Below, one piece after another: positions 23,648 to 33,847 of a DNA stretch of 64,000 nucleotides (positions within the stretch are counted from its first letter, which is position 1; each line of letters begins with the position of its first letter). The notes under the pieces were generated by a model that searched no databases, had not been told where the DNA came from, and worked only from the letters and a program-made list of their open reading frames with translations. The position numbers and the translations under genes are program-made. This DNA comes from Arabidopsis thaliana (taxonomy: Eukaryota; Streptophyta; Magnoliopsida; Brassicales; Brassicaceae): assembly GCF_000001735.4 (NCBI RefSeq), contig NC_003076.8:24679835-24743834 (forward strand), given 5' to 3'.

Positions 23648-24053
23648 GGGGGTGTTATTCGTTAATGGATTTTAATAGAATTGAAATCCAATACTAATCC
23701 ACTGTTATTCAACTAATGATTCTAAATCCAACTTTAAAATCTAGTGTTATTGGAACTCATATTTGTAAATGATGCTGAATAGATTTTAAAGTTTGGTGTT
23801 ATTCAATTAAGATTTTAAATATTTCATTAAAATCCAATGTTATTCAAAACTAAAAGACTTGTAAAATCTTTATATATTAATTGATTTGAAATGAAACCTC
23901 TTTGGAGTTTCATGAGTAAATCATTAGAATCAAAATCCAAAACATATTGCAGAGATTTTGAAATTCATACAAACATATTCTTAAAAACAATATCAGAAAA
24001 CAAATCTAAAGCTTAAAGAATTGACTTTAACTCCATAATTGAATAACACCACC
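23648..24053. mobile_element. PIF/Harbinger-type MITE
   Basis: A 406-bp AT-rich element. The left end GGGGGTGTTATTC and the inverted right end GGTGGTGTTATTC form terminal inverted repeats that extend imperfectly to about 25 bp. TTA flanks both sides (23645-23647 and 24054-24056), the 3-bp TWA target duplication of PIF/Harbinger elements. There is no transposase frame, so it is a miniature non-autonomous copy. The GTGTTATTC phrase recurs internally in both orientations. Confidence 0.82.
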
Positions 24054-24114
24054 TTAGAATCTTAAATTATACTAATAAATAAATGTTGTTATTTTTTCGG
24101 ACTTTCATTGAATT

Positions 24115-24162
24115 AAACTATCTTGTAAAATTTGCCAAAAAAAAAAAAACTATCTTGTAAAA
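24115..24162 (+). repeat. Poly(A) micro-insertion with 16-bp direct repeat
   Basis: AAACTATCTTGTAAAA at 24115-24130 and 24147-24162 flanks TTTGCC plus about 10 As. The site reads TT/AAAC, like the nick preference of L1-type endonucleases. The insert is essentially only an A-tail. Confidence 0.6.
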
Positions 24163-24660
24163 CAATACCAACAAATAATCTGTTTCACTGCTCTATAATG
24201 GATATAATTTTTTTTCTTTAATAAATTGTATGACTTCCCTTATCATTTGTATATTGAACCATATCTAACCACTTTTGAGATCAAACAGATCTTATAATTT
24301 TAATAAGGAAGTCTGTGCTTGTTGGCAAATAAGAATAATTAAAGTTGAAATTTAGATGATTTAGTACCAGTTGAATACAATGTAAGATAGTAATGTTTTA
24401 GCATAAAATAATATAACTACCTTTAAAACTCTCTTTCCAAAAGAAGAATCAAGAAGGCATGATTGACAAATGATGTTTCTGCTGGTACTTTTATTGGTTC
24501 TTTAATCTTGTTACCTCATTCGTCAAAGTTTTAATTATTATTACGTTTTTAAAACCAGTTAGAAAAGGTCAAAGAAATATAATAAATACTTTAGGTTTTA
24601 TTGAGAGATTTCTATTTCGAAGAGTGAAGTGCGTTCGGTGTACTATTAACAAAATTTGAT

Positions 24661-24715
24661 TTTGGTACCATAAGGTTGCAGAAAAAAAAAAAAAAAAAAA
24701 AATTTGGTACCATAA
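24661..24715 (+). repeat. Poly(A) micro-insertion with 13-bp direct repeat
   Basis: TTTGGTACCATAA at 24661-24673 and 24703-24715 flanks GGTTGCAG followed by 21 As. This is the footprint expected of a retro-insertion truncated almost to its tail. Confidence 0.6.
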
Positions 24716-25487
24716 ATTGGCATTTATTTAGGAATAAAAAGGTGCTCAGGGTGGATGTTCCCCTAGAAACCAATTAGTCTAAATATTTTCCTTGTGTCTG
24801 TCTGTATATATTCCAAAATATATATGACGGATTCCACACAGCTTAAAATGAATATTGTGTCGGCCATTTTATACAATCTTACATAGTCGATAAAGATATA
24901 AACAATTTTTTCTTTTCAGATCAATTTTAAAAATTATTGTTGATCGACTCAAAGATATTAATTACAGATATTAGAAAAATACTCAAAGGTATTTTTTTAT
25001 ATTTCTGATCATTAACTATGAACCGGTTGTGCCTCGTTTCCTCATGTAAATACTTTTGGAATTTTTTTTGGGGTAGAAATAGAAATCTTGTTTTGTTTTG
25101 CCACCCAATAGAGATTCTTTTTATAGTTATTGGTTGTAATAACATTAATTGATTAGAAACATCATTTGGAAAAAGATAAAGCATAAATGTTTAGGCAGCG
25201 CCAATTCTTATTTCCCATTCGCTATATTTAAACATATATTAAAATTTAATAAAAGAGTGGTAATTAAGCACGAGAAATATTTCCATTTTATCATCATTTG
25301 CATAGTTGAGTTTCACCAAACAATTAGGATTGGCACTCGGTTTACATTTCACCATCCCGCGATCCTTTTCTTTTATGACCAAAAACAATTACAAAATTAA
25401 AACTATTGAAAGAAATCTCTATTGCTACGAGTAAGTTATTTATATGCTAAATTGACGTTTCCTTTGACCGCCATTATACTATTTACA

Positions 25488-25569
25488 GAGTATTTTAGTA
25501 AAATAGGTATGAAATTTGAGAGTTATATATTGGAGTATTTTAGCACTATAGGTATGAAATCTGAGAGTT
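25488..25569. repeat. Diverged 37-bp tandem duplication
   Basis: Units at 25488-25524 and 25533-25569 share GAGTATTTTAG, TATAGGTATGAAAT-like and GAGAGTT blocks with a few substitutions, 8 bp apart. Non-coding. Confidence 0.7.
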
Positions 25570-26357
25570 TTCAATAGCCAATGACTAAACTTATTACATA
25601 CTTGGGTTAAATATAGTCTTTAAGACCTATTCGATTCACTTAACGTTACAACTTTATAGAAAATAGAGCATATTCCATACAACGTTTCTCATTATCTTTA
25701 CTTAGTTTAGCCGAACCAGAGTGACACTGCATTACGCACAGTTAAGTATATAAACATAGTTTGAAGAAAGATCATTTACGCTTCTTTGTCGTCCTTAACA
25801 ATATTATACGCACTAGAAACTAATTCCACCTGATTAAAAAACTAGCATCATATTATGCACAAAATGTCAAACATGTCGATAATATTTTTAACTATTAAAA
25901 TATAATGTCATGGTGGGGAGAGAACATGACCAAATGAAATATTTGGTAGTCTAATAAAATTAGAAATCTGCTTATAGTGTTGCAAATTAGGTGGTAAGAA
26001 AGCTACTAATATTTCTATTTAAGGAATAGATCCAGTAAGACAAGACCACGTATTGTTTATGCCCTCGTTTGCAAAGACTTTCTGGTCTCTTCGCTAAATC
26101 GTAAGCCTTTGATTTTGTAAATTTTGTATTGTTGTAGTCAACTTAAACCTATATTTGAATCTGCTACGTCATCTTTAGTTTCCTAATACCCGAAAATTTA
26201 GACGAATGGCCATGTGTCTATATGTTGAAAAGACGATTAGTATTGAGAAATAAGGATTAAACCGACTAATGAGTGATTAAATAGAACTTAATAAAACTCT
26301 AGGGTTGAGGTTGACCACTTTCATGTTCGTGCTTCCGACTCCGCCTACATATGGTAT

Positions 26358-26420
26358 ACGGGCCACAAGGCCAGACTCGTTTTTTTTTGTATATGGGCCA
26401 CTGGGCCAGTCTCGTTTTTT
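26358..26420. repeat. Tandem pair of GGGCC/T-tract units
   Basis: Two units of about 35 bp, each with GGGCCAC, then GGCCAG, a CTCG string and 8-10 Ts. Together they contain several TGGGCC site II-like motifs but no gene starts nearby. Confidence 0.6.
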
Positions 26421-26790
26421 TTATGATTGTTTATCAAAGGAGTGGCAGATTAAGGGAGCTAGCTTTTATGTTGTGATAGCAATTTGACTCATTTGGATAC
26501 GTTGGGCTCAAAATTGTAGGCTTGAGTCGAAGTGCTTTAAGGATATGGACCAATCATAGATACTACATTACTAGATATGTACAATAGCACAAAGCACAAT
26601 AAGAAGTTGTTATTTACAGTCTTAAAATGGAAAATAAATTAGAGTGGAATGGTTTGCATTAGTGTTTCTAGCATATCATAACTTAGATTCAAGATCGATA
26701 ATATGGGTGTGTAAGTTGGAGACGATAAAAAACATATAAATTATGTCATTGTGTTTTTTTTTTTTTTTGTCTAGTTTGAAAAATTATCAA

Positions 26791-26819
26791 ATTGCTACTT
26801 GCTAGTAGCAAATAGCAAT
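26791..26819. repeat. 29-bp near-palindrome
   Basis: ATTGCTACTTGCTA pairs with the inverted TAGCAAATAGCAAT across a single central G, with one mismatch. It could form a tight hairpin or bind a dimeric protein. No context explains it. Confidence 0.6.
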
Positions 26820-27823
26820 GTTTACCGACTTTGCAATCAAATTTTGCCCATCGTTTCGTTTCTAGGCATTGTTTTGGATTAAAATCCTGTGGGCCGCTTT
26901 TGGAGTCTCTTTGGACCATGTTTTACTGACTAATCCAGAATAAAGGTGTGGGCTGCATTCTTTATTTTTGTCAAAAATATCTGATAATGGATAATGCAAA
27001 CAAATCCAAATTTCATTATATTCAAAAGAAATGAAATCTCCCAATCTTCAAATGCTAATATAATAATTTTTCCAAGTTTGTATCATGATCACCTTAAAAG
27101 TGGCAATTTCTTTTATTTTCTTTTTGACAACAATCAAATTTTACAAAATGTGTTTGACAACATTTTTGTTTTGTTGTTGTTAAGAATATGTGGTTTTACC
27201 TTCATATTAGATTGCAACAATATACTACAATTATGCAAATACGATTGTATATAAACTAAGTAGGACCCAATCCAACGAGGAAAAGCCTCATACACAGTCA
27301 GCAACACGTTTCATGCGACGACCCTGACAATGATGTTTTTTACTTTTTTCACTCCTCTTTCTCATAAGGAAAAAAAAGATACAGAAAAATCATTTTCAAA
27401 GAAATAATTCTGTTTTATTTAGTGGATAAGTTTGATAATCATGAAATCATAGTAACACATAATCCGGATCTTCAGATTGGTCAACAATTGTTAATCACTA
27501 TGAGTGAGTTAATTATTTATTAGCACAAGTTCGTAATCAACGGTGAAAAATGGATATGGGGAATGGAATGGATAAAGTCAAAAAAATCTAATTGGATAAA
27601 CAAGGACCCACCTTACGAGTAAATTCCAGTTTTGTCTTAAAAACAACACAAGTTTCTGCGTAACTGTACAAAGTGTTCTCTTCCAATTTGATGTCGAGAG
27701 GTCAATAAAGTGATGAGCTTTTTGTGATTTTTTCCTCATTCAAAATCTTTGCACTTTTTCACTCTCCTTCAATCTCAAATTTCTGAGTCTTTCTTGGTTC
27801 ACTTTCCTTAAACACGATTTGAC

Positions 27824-28850
27824 ATGGATGCAATTTCATCTCTTGGAACCAATTGTGTTCTTTCTGGGGTTTCTCCATTTTCACAAGAGAATCAATCAAA
27901 ATCGAAACTTTCTCCGTTTATGAGTCTTGATTTGAAGGAACATCCAATGGCTTCAGCAGATTTCACCAACCAAACCTTAACCGCTTTCTCTTCTTCCTCT
28001 GCGTCTCCTGTAAGCAAAAACAAAAAACAAACATCTCTTTTTTGTTTCTTTAATCCAAATCTTTGGTGACTTTATAGATTCCCTAATTGACTTGTGTTTG
28101 AAAATGGTTAGTTTCAGGCAAAGACATCATCGATTGGTATGAGTAGAGGAATGAGATGGTGGGAGAAGTCAACAAATCACAACATGTTAGAGATTCAATC
28201 TGCCAATCATCTTGTTGACTCTTTGTTAAACGCTGGAGATAGATTGGTTGTTCTTGATTTCTACTCTCCTGGTTGTGGTGGCTGCAAATCTCTCCACCCA
28301 AAGGTATGAAATATGAATAGTGTACTTTTTTGTGGATAGATTCAGTGAATCTGGTTTTGTGTATTGATATGTTGTTTTTTTGTATATAACAGATATGTCA
28401 ATTGGCAGAAACAAACCCAAATGTGATGTTTCTGAAAGTGAATCAAGAAGAGCTTAGAACAATGTGTCATGGTCTAAACGTTCATGTGCTGCCTTTCTTT
28501 AAGTTCTATAGAGGAGCAGAGGGTAAAGTCTGTAGCTTCAGCTGCACTATTGCAACTGTAAGCAAATATATCTGATGATCAAATAACATTGTGCTGGTTT
28601 TAATATCATTGGCACTTAGGTAGTAAACTGAAACTCTTTTTGATTGAATGTGCAGATCAATAAGTTCAAGAAAGCGTTGGATAAGCACGGTAGTGAAAGA
28701 TGCAGCCTCGGGGATGCAAAGGGATTAGACGAGAAGGAACTCGCGGCTTTGGCATCGGTTGGTGAACTGAAAATGAATTCTTTAACAATGCATCAAGCTA
28801 GCAACATTGGTTATAAAACAGAGGAGCAATATCAAACGATGGTGTTATAA
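27824..28850 (+). CDS. ACHT5: Atypical Cys/His-rich thioredoxin, chloroplast
   Basis: Plastid redox carrier of the ACHT family, which oxidises 2-Cys peroxiredoxin targets. Coding exons 27824-28009, 28118-28303, 28393-28557 and 28656-28850 join in frame to 243 residues. Residues 1 to about 60 are Ser-rich with few acidic residues, like a transit peptide. The thioredoxin fold runs from about residue 85 to 190. The active site is FYSPGCGGCKSLHPK with Cys115 and Cys118, so the usual WCGPC is replaced by GCGGC, the ACHT hallmark. The cis-proline is Pro158 in VLPFFKFY, and extra Cys and His surround it (Cys126, Cys149, His150). The start ATG follows an in-frame upstream stop region and is the first Met. 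It matches AT5G61440; ACHT4 is the close alternative. Confidence 0.93.
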
Positions 28851-29831
28851 AGAGATGACTTTTTTCATTAAGGTTCTTATTGAATTGTAGATATTAGTAT
28901 TATTTGTGCTTGGTTTGGCACTTACATTCATTTTAGTTTCACACCATTACTACCAGTGGCAATTTCAATTAACTGATAAGATTGAATCAATCTTTGGCTC
29001 TTATGATTATATTGTGATAAATCTTGTAGCTTCAACTTTTTTAATACAATCTCTTTTACAATATGAAAGATCAATGGATTAAGATCTTAACACAGTTTCA
29101 AGAGCAAGATTTCAATATTGTTGTAAAGAAACTCTTAACAGGTTTTGTTAGATCCGAAATCAGCTATCTAATCCAATCAGATAAGAAAGTTTTGGTTTTG
29201 ACTAATCTAGTATATTTAAAAACAGGTTATGAAAGGCTTTACCTCAGCGTCAAGATTGTAATCATGTATATCAGATCTGATGATTATTTTGAAATCCATC
29301 ATTGGTAAAGCCTTTTTCACTTTTAAAAATCAAATCAAAAACAGGTTTTCTAAAAACTGAAAATAAATGAGATAAAGTTTTATGCATCAGAGAGATTCCC
29401 ATTATAGACTATAGTCAACACAGAATATTTTCTGATGTCCCTGTCTGTTAATCGTCACTTGCAAACAACACAAATCTAAAACACCAGATGATACCAAGTT
29501 GAAAAGAACCTTTAAACTTGAAAAAAAATCTTCAAAGTAATTAAAAGTTATAAACCATCAAAGGTATCAACAACTATCAGCAACCAAATCCTATAATACT
29601 ACTAAATTCAATAAAGAAATAAGATTCAAAATAGAGAAACAAGATTGTAATGAAGAAACGGCGTTTAGAAACAGAGACTAAAGAACAGAGAGAATGATAA
29701 GTTAGGGTTATGGATGTTTGCTCGGACTTATAAAGAGGTTGGTTCTTGTAGTTAAGGTTGGGCCGGGCCGGACCGTTATCTAATAGAATAAAATATGTAA
29801 TAAATATATAGTTTAGTGATTAAACAGCAAT
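28851..29831. other. Spacer between ACHT5 and tRNA-Ala
   Basis: Holds the ACHT5 3' UTR, an 81-codon frame at 29063-29308 without recognisable features, and an inverted repeat (GAAAGGCTTTACC at 29231-29243 against GGTAAAGCC at about 29304-29312). TATA-like and CAA signals sit just before the tRNA. Confidence 0.5.
29801..29830 (+). promoter_or_regulatory. TATA-like and CAA elements upstream of the tRNA
   Basis: TAAATATATA at 29801-29810 lies about 25-30 bp upstream of the mature 5' end, and CAA at 29828-29830 lies directly before it. Plant tRNA genes often carry this pair, which sets the Pol III start and aids efficiency. Confidence 0.55.
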
Positions 29832-29904
29832 GGGGATGTAGCTCAGATGGTAGAGCGCTCGCTTAGCATGCGAGAGGTACGGGGATCGATACCCCGCATC
29901 TCCA
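29832..29904 (+). tRNA. tRNA-Ala (anticodon AGC)
   Basis: A 73-nt cloverleaf without intron. The acceptor stem GGGGATG pairs with CATCTCC and includes the G3:U70 wobble that defines tRNA-Ala. The D-arm contains GCTCAGATGGTAGAGC (A-box), the anticodon loop reads TTAGCAT with AGC, and the T-arm has GGGGATCGATACCCC (B-box GATCGATACC). The discriminator base is A. CCA is not encoded, as in eukaryotes. Confidence 0.98.
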
Positions 29905-29906
29905 TC

Positions 29907-29911
29907 TTTTT
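29907..29911 (+). terminator. Pol III terminator of tRNA-Ala
   Basis: A run of five Ts starting 3 nt after the discriminator base, followed by a second T run. Confidence 0.85.
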
Positions 29912-30405
29912 ATTTTTTACGTAACAAGAAGCTTCCTATATTCGTCCTACGACTTCTTCGGTCTCTTATTATGAATTTATGATCATGATGGGAAATGGTG
30001 TGTTCTGCCAAAAAAACAAATGAGACTAATCCATGTCTCAAGAGTGAATGAAGAGTATCTCCACTTCGTTGACTCAATAAATAAGAGGCAGAGCCAAAAT
30101 GGCCCCATAAAGTTGACAAATGTAGGATGAGGATAATCAAAGCACCAAGTGCATGCATGAACTTTACATGTCAGATCCATACCTAGGGGAAGATCCGATT
30201 ATGTCAGATTCTTATCTTATTCTGAATGGACAATTTGAGTAACTACAGTATTAGTTCATGCAAGAAATTCTCTTTGTTTTTTTATAACGAGTGATAGCTG
30301 ACACTATAGAATACATAACTCGCTAATCTCAATTGTTTTAACTATTATAGTTTCTGAGGTATAGAAGGTGACTTTAGCCTCCTTAAGACTTCTTTTGCAT
30401 GTGTC
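29912..30405. other. Spacer between tRNA-Ala and the P-loop gene
   Basis: About 490 bp. The right part should be the 3' UTR of the minus-strand P-loop gene. Open frames across it lack any recognisable domain. Nothing else seen. Confidence 0.5.
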
Positions 30406-33048
30406 TCACTTCGGAGCCTCGTTCTCTGATGATCGAATCCCTTCCTCAATACGCTACAAACACACAGAAGAATATATGGTTACTGTTTATTTTTGTTGAG
30501 AATTTAGACTTTCAAAGCTTTGAATTTGCTGACTTCTTCTTACCTGAAGAAGATAGTTGTGAAGCCAATCTAGTGTCTGTGGGAATGTGGTGGCCGATAT
30601 ATTTACAACAGTCACCCCCTGATTCACGAATACGAAATGTAAGAACCTAAAAAAACCTGAACAGAAATTTTGATTGATGAAGAACCAAACAAACCTGTGA
30701 ATTAAAGGAACAAAGGTAGTCTTCAATGGTCTTTAGGTTTGTTATTAGTCTATCTTTCTCCTGCAAAAAAAGGAAAGCCAAACAAGTGTTCATACAACTT
30801 TCAAGTTCAGTTTAGATCTCTTTAAGCTTTAAGTTGTATAATAGTACCTTAGTGGTATATTTCTCTCCAGATGTACGGGAAGAGATCCACTCCTCTAGCA
30901 AAGCCTGAGAAAATGAGATTAAAGAAAATAAAGAACTGAGAAATGACTACTTTTCGAGTTATATAGCTTGAAAGAAACAAAATTTTGAATCACCTTATGA
31001 TCGAATTCAGACATCTTTAACACAATAGATATGACTATTGGTTCAGGGCCAGATTTCGTCTTTCCACTTCCATCTGCAGATTTGCTTTTCTTTTCAGCAT
31101 CTTTTGAACTTTCAGCTGCACACACACGAAACGAAATAGAACTTTACACTCACATAGAAGCAAATGGAAGAACAATCACAAGAAGAAAAGACTACACTGA
31201 AAATACTTTGAAGCATACCGTCGATTGTACATTGTGTAACTTTTTCTGAGAGGTTGTTCGCTTCTACAGATGCCACAGCTTCCTCATGAGAATGGGGTTT
31301 CACAGCACTATTGTCGGTTTCTTTCGTGTTTGAAGAACTTGCCTCGGGATTTTTGTCCGAGGTTAGATCTTTCGAAGAGTTTGTTTCGCTGCTGCTCTTC
31401 TCGGGATCATTTGATGGAGTTTTGTTCTCATCATTCATTAAGTATATGCTTGGATCTAAATGTCTTCCCTGTGATTACTTGGCCAAGATTAGAAAACAGG
31501 TGTAATTGCCGAAATATAATCCAAATGTATGGAGCTTTCACAAACAAATTTACCTCAATTATAATGGGTTTCCCATCTTTCATTGCTTTCTTCAAATCAC
31601 CACCAAGTCCTATACAACCCCAAGCCATTGAGTAATGTCAAGAAAAAATAATGTAGAGAGTAACAAATCTACAAACACAAAATGAAAACAAAACCAAATG
31701 AAGCATACACCAAAGAGGAAGTACCTTTCCGAACAATTCTGCATTCTCTACAGAATTCAGTAATCAACTCTTCTGATGAGCCGAATTCTCGAGTCCATAC
31801 AGGGGTTGATGTCAACGGAGCACTACATTAAACATAAACAAACGTGCTTATGCGCTAATCTATAGCCCGGATTGTAACTCTTAGACTAGAGGATAACAAT
31901 GTACATAACTAAAAAGGAGAAAAACGTACTCAGTTGCTGTTCGAAGCAGCTCATAAACCATGTCTGTCTGTGTACACAAAAGGCCACATTTGAAAATAAA
32001 CAAACATAAGAAAATGAGAACAAACTGATGAAGAAGGGTTTAGGAGCAAGTTACTTGTAAAACGTTTGGCAAGTTAAGTCTCTGAGCAAGTTGTGTAGCT
32101 ATAGTGGACTTGCCAACACAAGCTGTTCCGCAAACGAGTATGACAAGAGGTACTCTTTGATGATGAAATCTACAAAACCAAAAGTATAACATTCAAAAAA
32201 TATGAACTTTGAGAAAAGATTTTCAAACAAGTAAATATCATATACTAGCGTTTTACTTTGTCATCATGTTATAACGATTAATGTACTCTTCTCCATAACC
32301 ACGTCGCTCCATTAGCTGCAAATTTCAACCAGTAACAGATTACTTCAATGTTCATAAGACATCCAAGATAAGTTTTAGCGAGGATCTAAAGATATGTACC
32401 TTAAACAAATTGGTTTCCAAATCAGACTGAGAGCTGCAAAAAGAGACAAAGCAAATTATGTTACAAACAAGATCAAGGTTATGTAAATTGAATCGATAAG
32501 AAGAAGAAGGACGAAATGGGCATACACATCAAGAAGACTGTTGTCAATTAGAAGCTTCTTGAGTTCAAGAGAAATCTTTATAGCTTCATGATTTGGGATC
32601 TGAGTCAAAATTGGCAAATATTGTAACCAATGTTATTATAGAATTATTCAGTACTAAATCCTAGAATCTGAAGAAGACTTAGATGTCGAAATTGAACAAA
32701 CCTTAGTAACAGTTAACATTCTACAGACTAAGAATCGAGACAGAACATAGTAGTGATCTGCGTTGTCTCCAAGCCATACTTTGACCTTAAAAAAGTTGCC
32801 GTCAACAAAAAAAAAAAAAAATCAGAAATTTGAAAAAGAAGAAGAATCAAAAACCACCCAAATCGAAAGAAAAAACGAACCTTGACGAAATCGTATTTGG
32901 AAGAAGCGTTACGAGGAGAAGAAGGAACAGAAGAGAATGATCGGATGTTGATATCTCGAGGTTCGTGTTCGCCGTTGTTGATTATTCCATTAGTTTTTTT
33001 TGTTGTCATTGAAGAAGAAGACGATGATGATTCCTCTCTGTCCTTCAT
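30406..33048 (-). CDS. P-loop kinase-like protein related to 2-phosphoglycerate kinase / LPA1
   Basis: Fifteen coding exons join in frame: 33048-32881, 32785-32702, 32599-32526, 32433-32400, 32315-32257, 32169-32055, 31967-31930, 31822-31725, 31609-31554, 31468-31219, 31115-30994, 30904-30848, 30760-30695, 30618-30544, 30453-30406; 447 residues. The first ATG at 33048 is used (KDREE with a Ser run follows). Walker A is GTACVGKST at residues 154-162. Conserved-looking blocks around it are FHHQRVPLVILVCGTACVGK, QTDMVYELLRTAT and IIIEGRHLDPSIYL, as in archaeal 2-phosphoglycerate kinase and plant LOW PHYTIC ACID 1 relatives. It is shorter than LPA1 as I remember it, and a Ser/Glu/Lys-rich low-complexity stretch follows the kinase block. 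Substrate is unknown; a link to inositol phosphate metabolism is only by family. It matches AT5G61450. Confidence 0.88.
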
Positions 33049-33210
33049 CTTCAAATTTTGAGTTTTTTGAGAAGAGGAAATTTCGATCTCTCTGATTAAT
33101 AATCTGTTGATGTTTCCGACAATCTGACTTCTTTAGGACATATACTCTGTTTTCTTTTTCCTTTATTTTTTTTGCTTAACAAATAAAATTACAGTATGAT
33201 TAACATAGAT

Positions 33211-33275
33211 AGCCCAATATCAATTATGATTAGCCCATATTAAGAATTGAATCCACGTTTATTTGGGCCAGCCCA
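33211..33275 (-). promoter_or_regulatory. Site II (TGGGCY) cluster upstream of the P-loop gene
   Basis: Four AGCCCA/TGGGCC elements at about 33211-33216, 33232-33237, 33264-33269 and 33270-33275, 165-230 bp upstream of the ATG at 33048. TGGGCY elements bind TCP factors and are typical of growth-linked plant genes. Confidence 0.55.
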
Positions 33276-33557
33276 TAATAATTTTGTTATTTGTTGATTC
33301 TGCTTCTTTGATTTTTGATTTTTGATTTTTTTGGGTTTTGATTCTTTCAGATATATATGTTAACAACTTCCAACTAAAACTTACTACTCATACCCATTAG
33401 CTTACATGAAGCCATCTCAAGTTCAAAGTGAATTCTATCCTAACCATGTGCATCGCGTATGAGGGTTTCAACGGTCATCCACCAGTTACATAACGTTATT
33501 TATTTAGGTCCCTAAGCCCAAATCTACAACATAGTGGCAGATTTCCAATATTTATAA

Positions 33558-33573
33558 TTTTACTGGTTTATTG
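33558..33573 (-). terminator. snRNA 3' box of the U2 gene
   Basis: On the minus strand CA, 7 nt, then AGTAAAA, matching the plant snRNA 3'-end signal CA(N)3-10AGTNNAA directly after the mature 3' end. Confidence 0.75.
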
Positions 33574-33769
33574 GCGGGATGAGCCAGGCCCGTGCAGTAG
33601 TGCAACGCATGGGCGACTCGTGAAAACCCAGATAGCAAGCTACCTTAGTGGGTTTTCTCCCTTAAAAAATAGAGTTAATATCGTGTGGGCCGATGGCCCA
33701 CATATCAGATATTAAACTGATAAGAACAGATACTACACTTGATCTTAGCCAAAAGGCCGAGAAAGGTAT
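33574..33769 (-). ncRNA. U2 spliceosomal snRNA
   Basis: About 196 nt, the plant U2 length. The 5' end reads ATACCTTTCTCGGCCTTTTG, and the branch-point recognition sequence GTAGTA lies at 33736-33731. An Sm-type ATTTTTT tract lies at about 33670-33664, and stem-loops III-IV near the 3' end include the GCACTACTGCACGGGCC region. Both promoter elements and the 3' box are present, so this is probably a functional gene copy. U2 snRNA pairs with the intron branch site in the spliceosome. It corresponds to AT5G61455 from memory. Confidence 0.96.
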
Positions 33770-33794
33770 GAATTGTTCGTGGCCGTGGCCTCGT

Positions 33795-33847
33795 TATTTA
33801 TACTACTCGTCTTGTCTTCACCTCTTAAATTGTTAGCGATGTGGGAC
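33795..33847 (-). promoter_or_regulatory. Plant Pol II snRNA promoter: USE and TATA
   Basis: On the minus strand the upstream sequence element GTCCCACATCG is at 33847-33837 (consensus RTCCCACATCG) and TATAAATA at 33802-33795, 26-33 bp before the U2 5' end. About 34 bp separates USE and TATA, the spacing that directs plant snRNA genes to RNA polymerase II rather than III. Confidence 0.92.

Larger units (their letters stand above)
22720..27823. other. 5.1-kb spacer between the divergent NAC100 and ACHT5 genes
   Basis: The left end holds the NAC100 promoter, with a TATA-like TTTATAAAT on the minus strand at about 22856-22865; the right end holds the ACHT5 promoter. Between them are a Harbinger-type MITE (23648-24053), two poly(A) micro-insertions (24115-24162, 24661-24715), two short tandem duplications (25488-25569, 26358-26420) and a near-palindrome (26791-26819). 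No supported gene. Confidence 0.6.

Noticed and set aside
31270..31635. 121-codon plus-strand frame
   Set aside because: Antisense to two exons of the P-loop gene and crosses their splice sites.
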